A stretch of DNA of 5,799 nucleotides from an uncultured Clostridia bacterium (GTDB lineage Bacteria > Bacillota > Clostridia > TANB77 > CAG-508). Below the pieces are notes generated by a model. That model did no database searches. It was not told the DNA's origin and was given only the letters and a program-made list of their open reading frames with translations. The stretch covers positions 1 to 5,799 of the forward strand of contig CANRQH010000087.1 of the NCBI GenBank assembly GCA_947632745.1, given 5' to 3'. The position numbers and the translations under genes are program-made. This document shows positions 5,669-5,799 of the stretch, piece by piece (the stretch's first letter is position 1; each line of letters starts with the position of its first letter).

Positions 5669-5700
5669 TTAAGGACTAAGTATAAAAACTTAGTCCTTAA
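5669..5700 (-). terminator. Intrinsic terminator of the Cys/Gly-rich small gene
   Basis: TTAAGGACTAAG (5669-5680) pairs perfectly with CTTAGTCCTTAA (5689-5700), a 12-bp stem with an 8-nt loop. On the minus strand the stem is followed by TTGTTTACTATTG, a modest U-rich tail. It lies 38 nt after the small gene's stop and about 110 nt before the tRNA promoter. A weaker hairpin overlaps its edge: AAAACATT (5699-5706) against AGTGTTTT-type sequence (5711-5718). Confidence 0.65.
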
Positions 5701-5738
5701 AACATTTGGAAGTGTTTTGCAAAAAACTAAAAATTTAA

Positions 5739-5799
5739 TTAGCAACATCCACCTCTGTTATTTCCACCACAACAGCAGAATATTAAAAGAATAAGAATT
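5739..5799 (-). CDS. C-terminal end of a small hydrophobic Cys/Gly-rich protein (partial)
   Basis: The minus-strand frame entering from the right edge encodes ILILLIF followed by CCCGGNNRGGCC and a TAA stop (5739-5741). Only 19 codons are in the window; the start lies beyond 5799. A membrane-helix end followed directly by a Cys/Gly/Asn tail resembles a class of very short Firmicute proteins that gene callers often miss, some linked to sporulation (YjcZ-like). The link is inference. Support for a real gene comes from the biased composition, which ordinary A/T-rich noise would not give, and from a hairpin terminator placed just after the stop. The five Cys could bind metal or form disulphides, but the visible part does not decide this. 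Confidence 0.6.
   Translation of the reverse strand, partial: ILILLIFCCCGGNNRGGCC

Overview
The window is strongly A+T-rich and reads as a low-GC Firmicute chromosome, most likely a gut-type member of the Clostridia. It uses the standard bacterial code: polA ends on TGA, tryptophan is UGG, and the only tRNA present is tRNA-Trp with anticodon CCA. A lytic transglycosylase implies a peptidoglycan wall, which argues against Mollicutes. No defence system, CRISPR array, toxin-antitoxin pair or transposase gene is visible. This is mostly core-genome sequence with interesting repeats between the genes.

Left part (1-1245, + strand): the 3' part of a multi-pass membrane protein resembling a GT-C (ArnT/PMT-like) glycosyltransferase. 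Its reading frame breaks near 1086. The conserved-looking end continues in the +1 frame to a stop at 1243-1245, so the gene carries a one-base indel or the assembly has an error there.

Centre (1252-5344, + strand): DNA polymerase I (polA, TTG start), a small membrane-anchored lytic transglycosylase (slt-like, TTG start) and a protein made of six 25-residue DUF4116-type repeats. All three run in the same direction with short gaps. Each gap is filled by a repeat. Between polA and slt are two tandem hairpin units with GGGGAC loops and a compensating base-pair change. Between slt and the DUF4116 gene are two head-to-tail copies of a 31-nt unit. In many Clostridia coaE lies between polA and slt; here it is missing and hairpin repeats occupy the gap.

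Right part (5345-5799): a long A/T-flanked hairpin acts as a shared convergent terminator. It is followed on the minus strand by tRNA-Trp (CCA encoded) with its own sigma-70/A-type promoter, a second hairpin terminator, and the C-terminal end of a small hydrophobic Cys/Gly-rich protein that runs off the window. The 5561-5668 stretch is A/T-rich and shows no gene.
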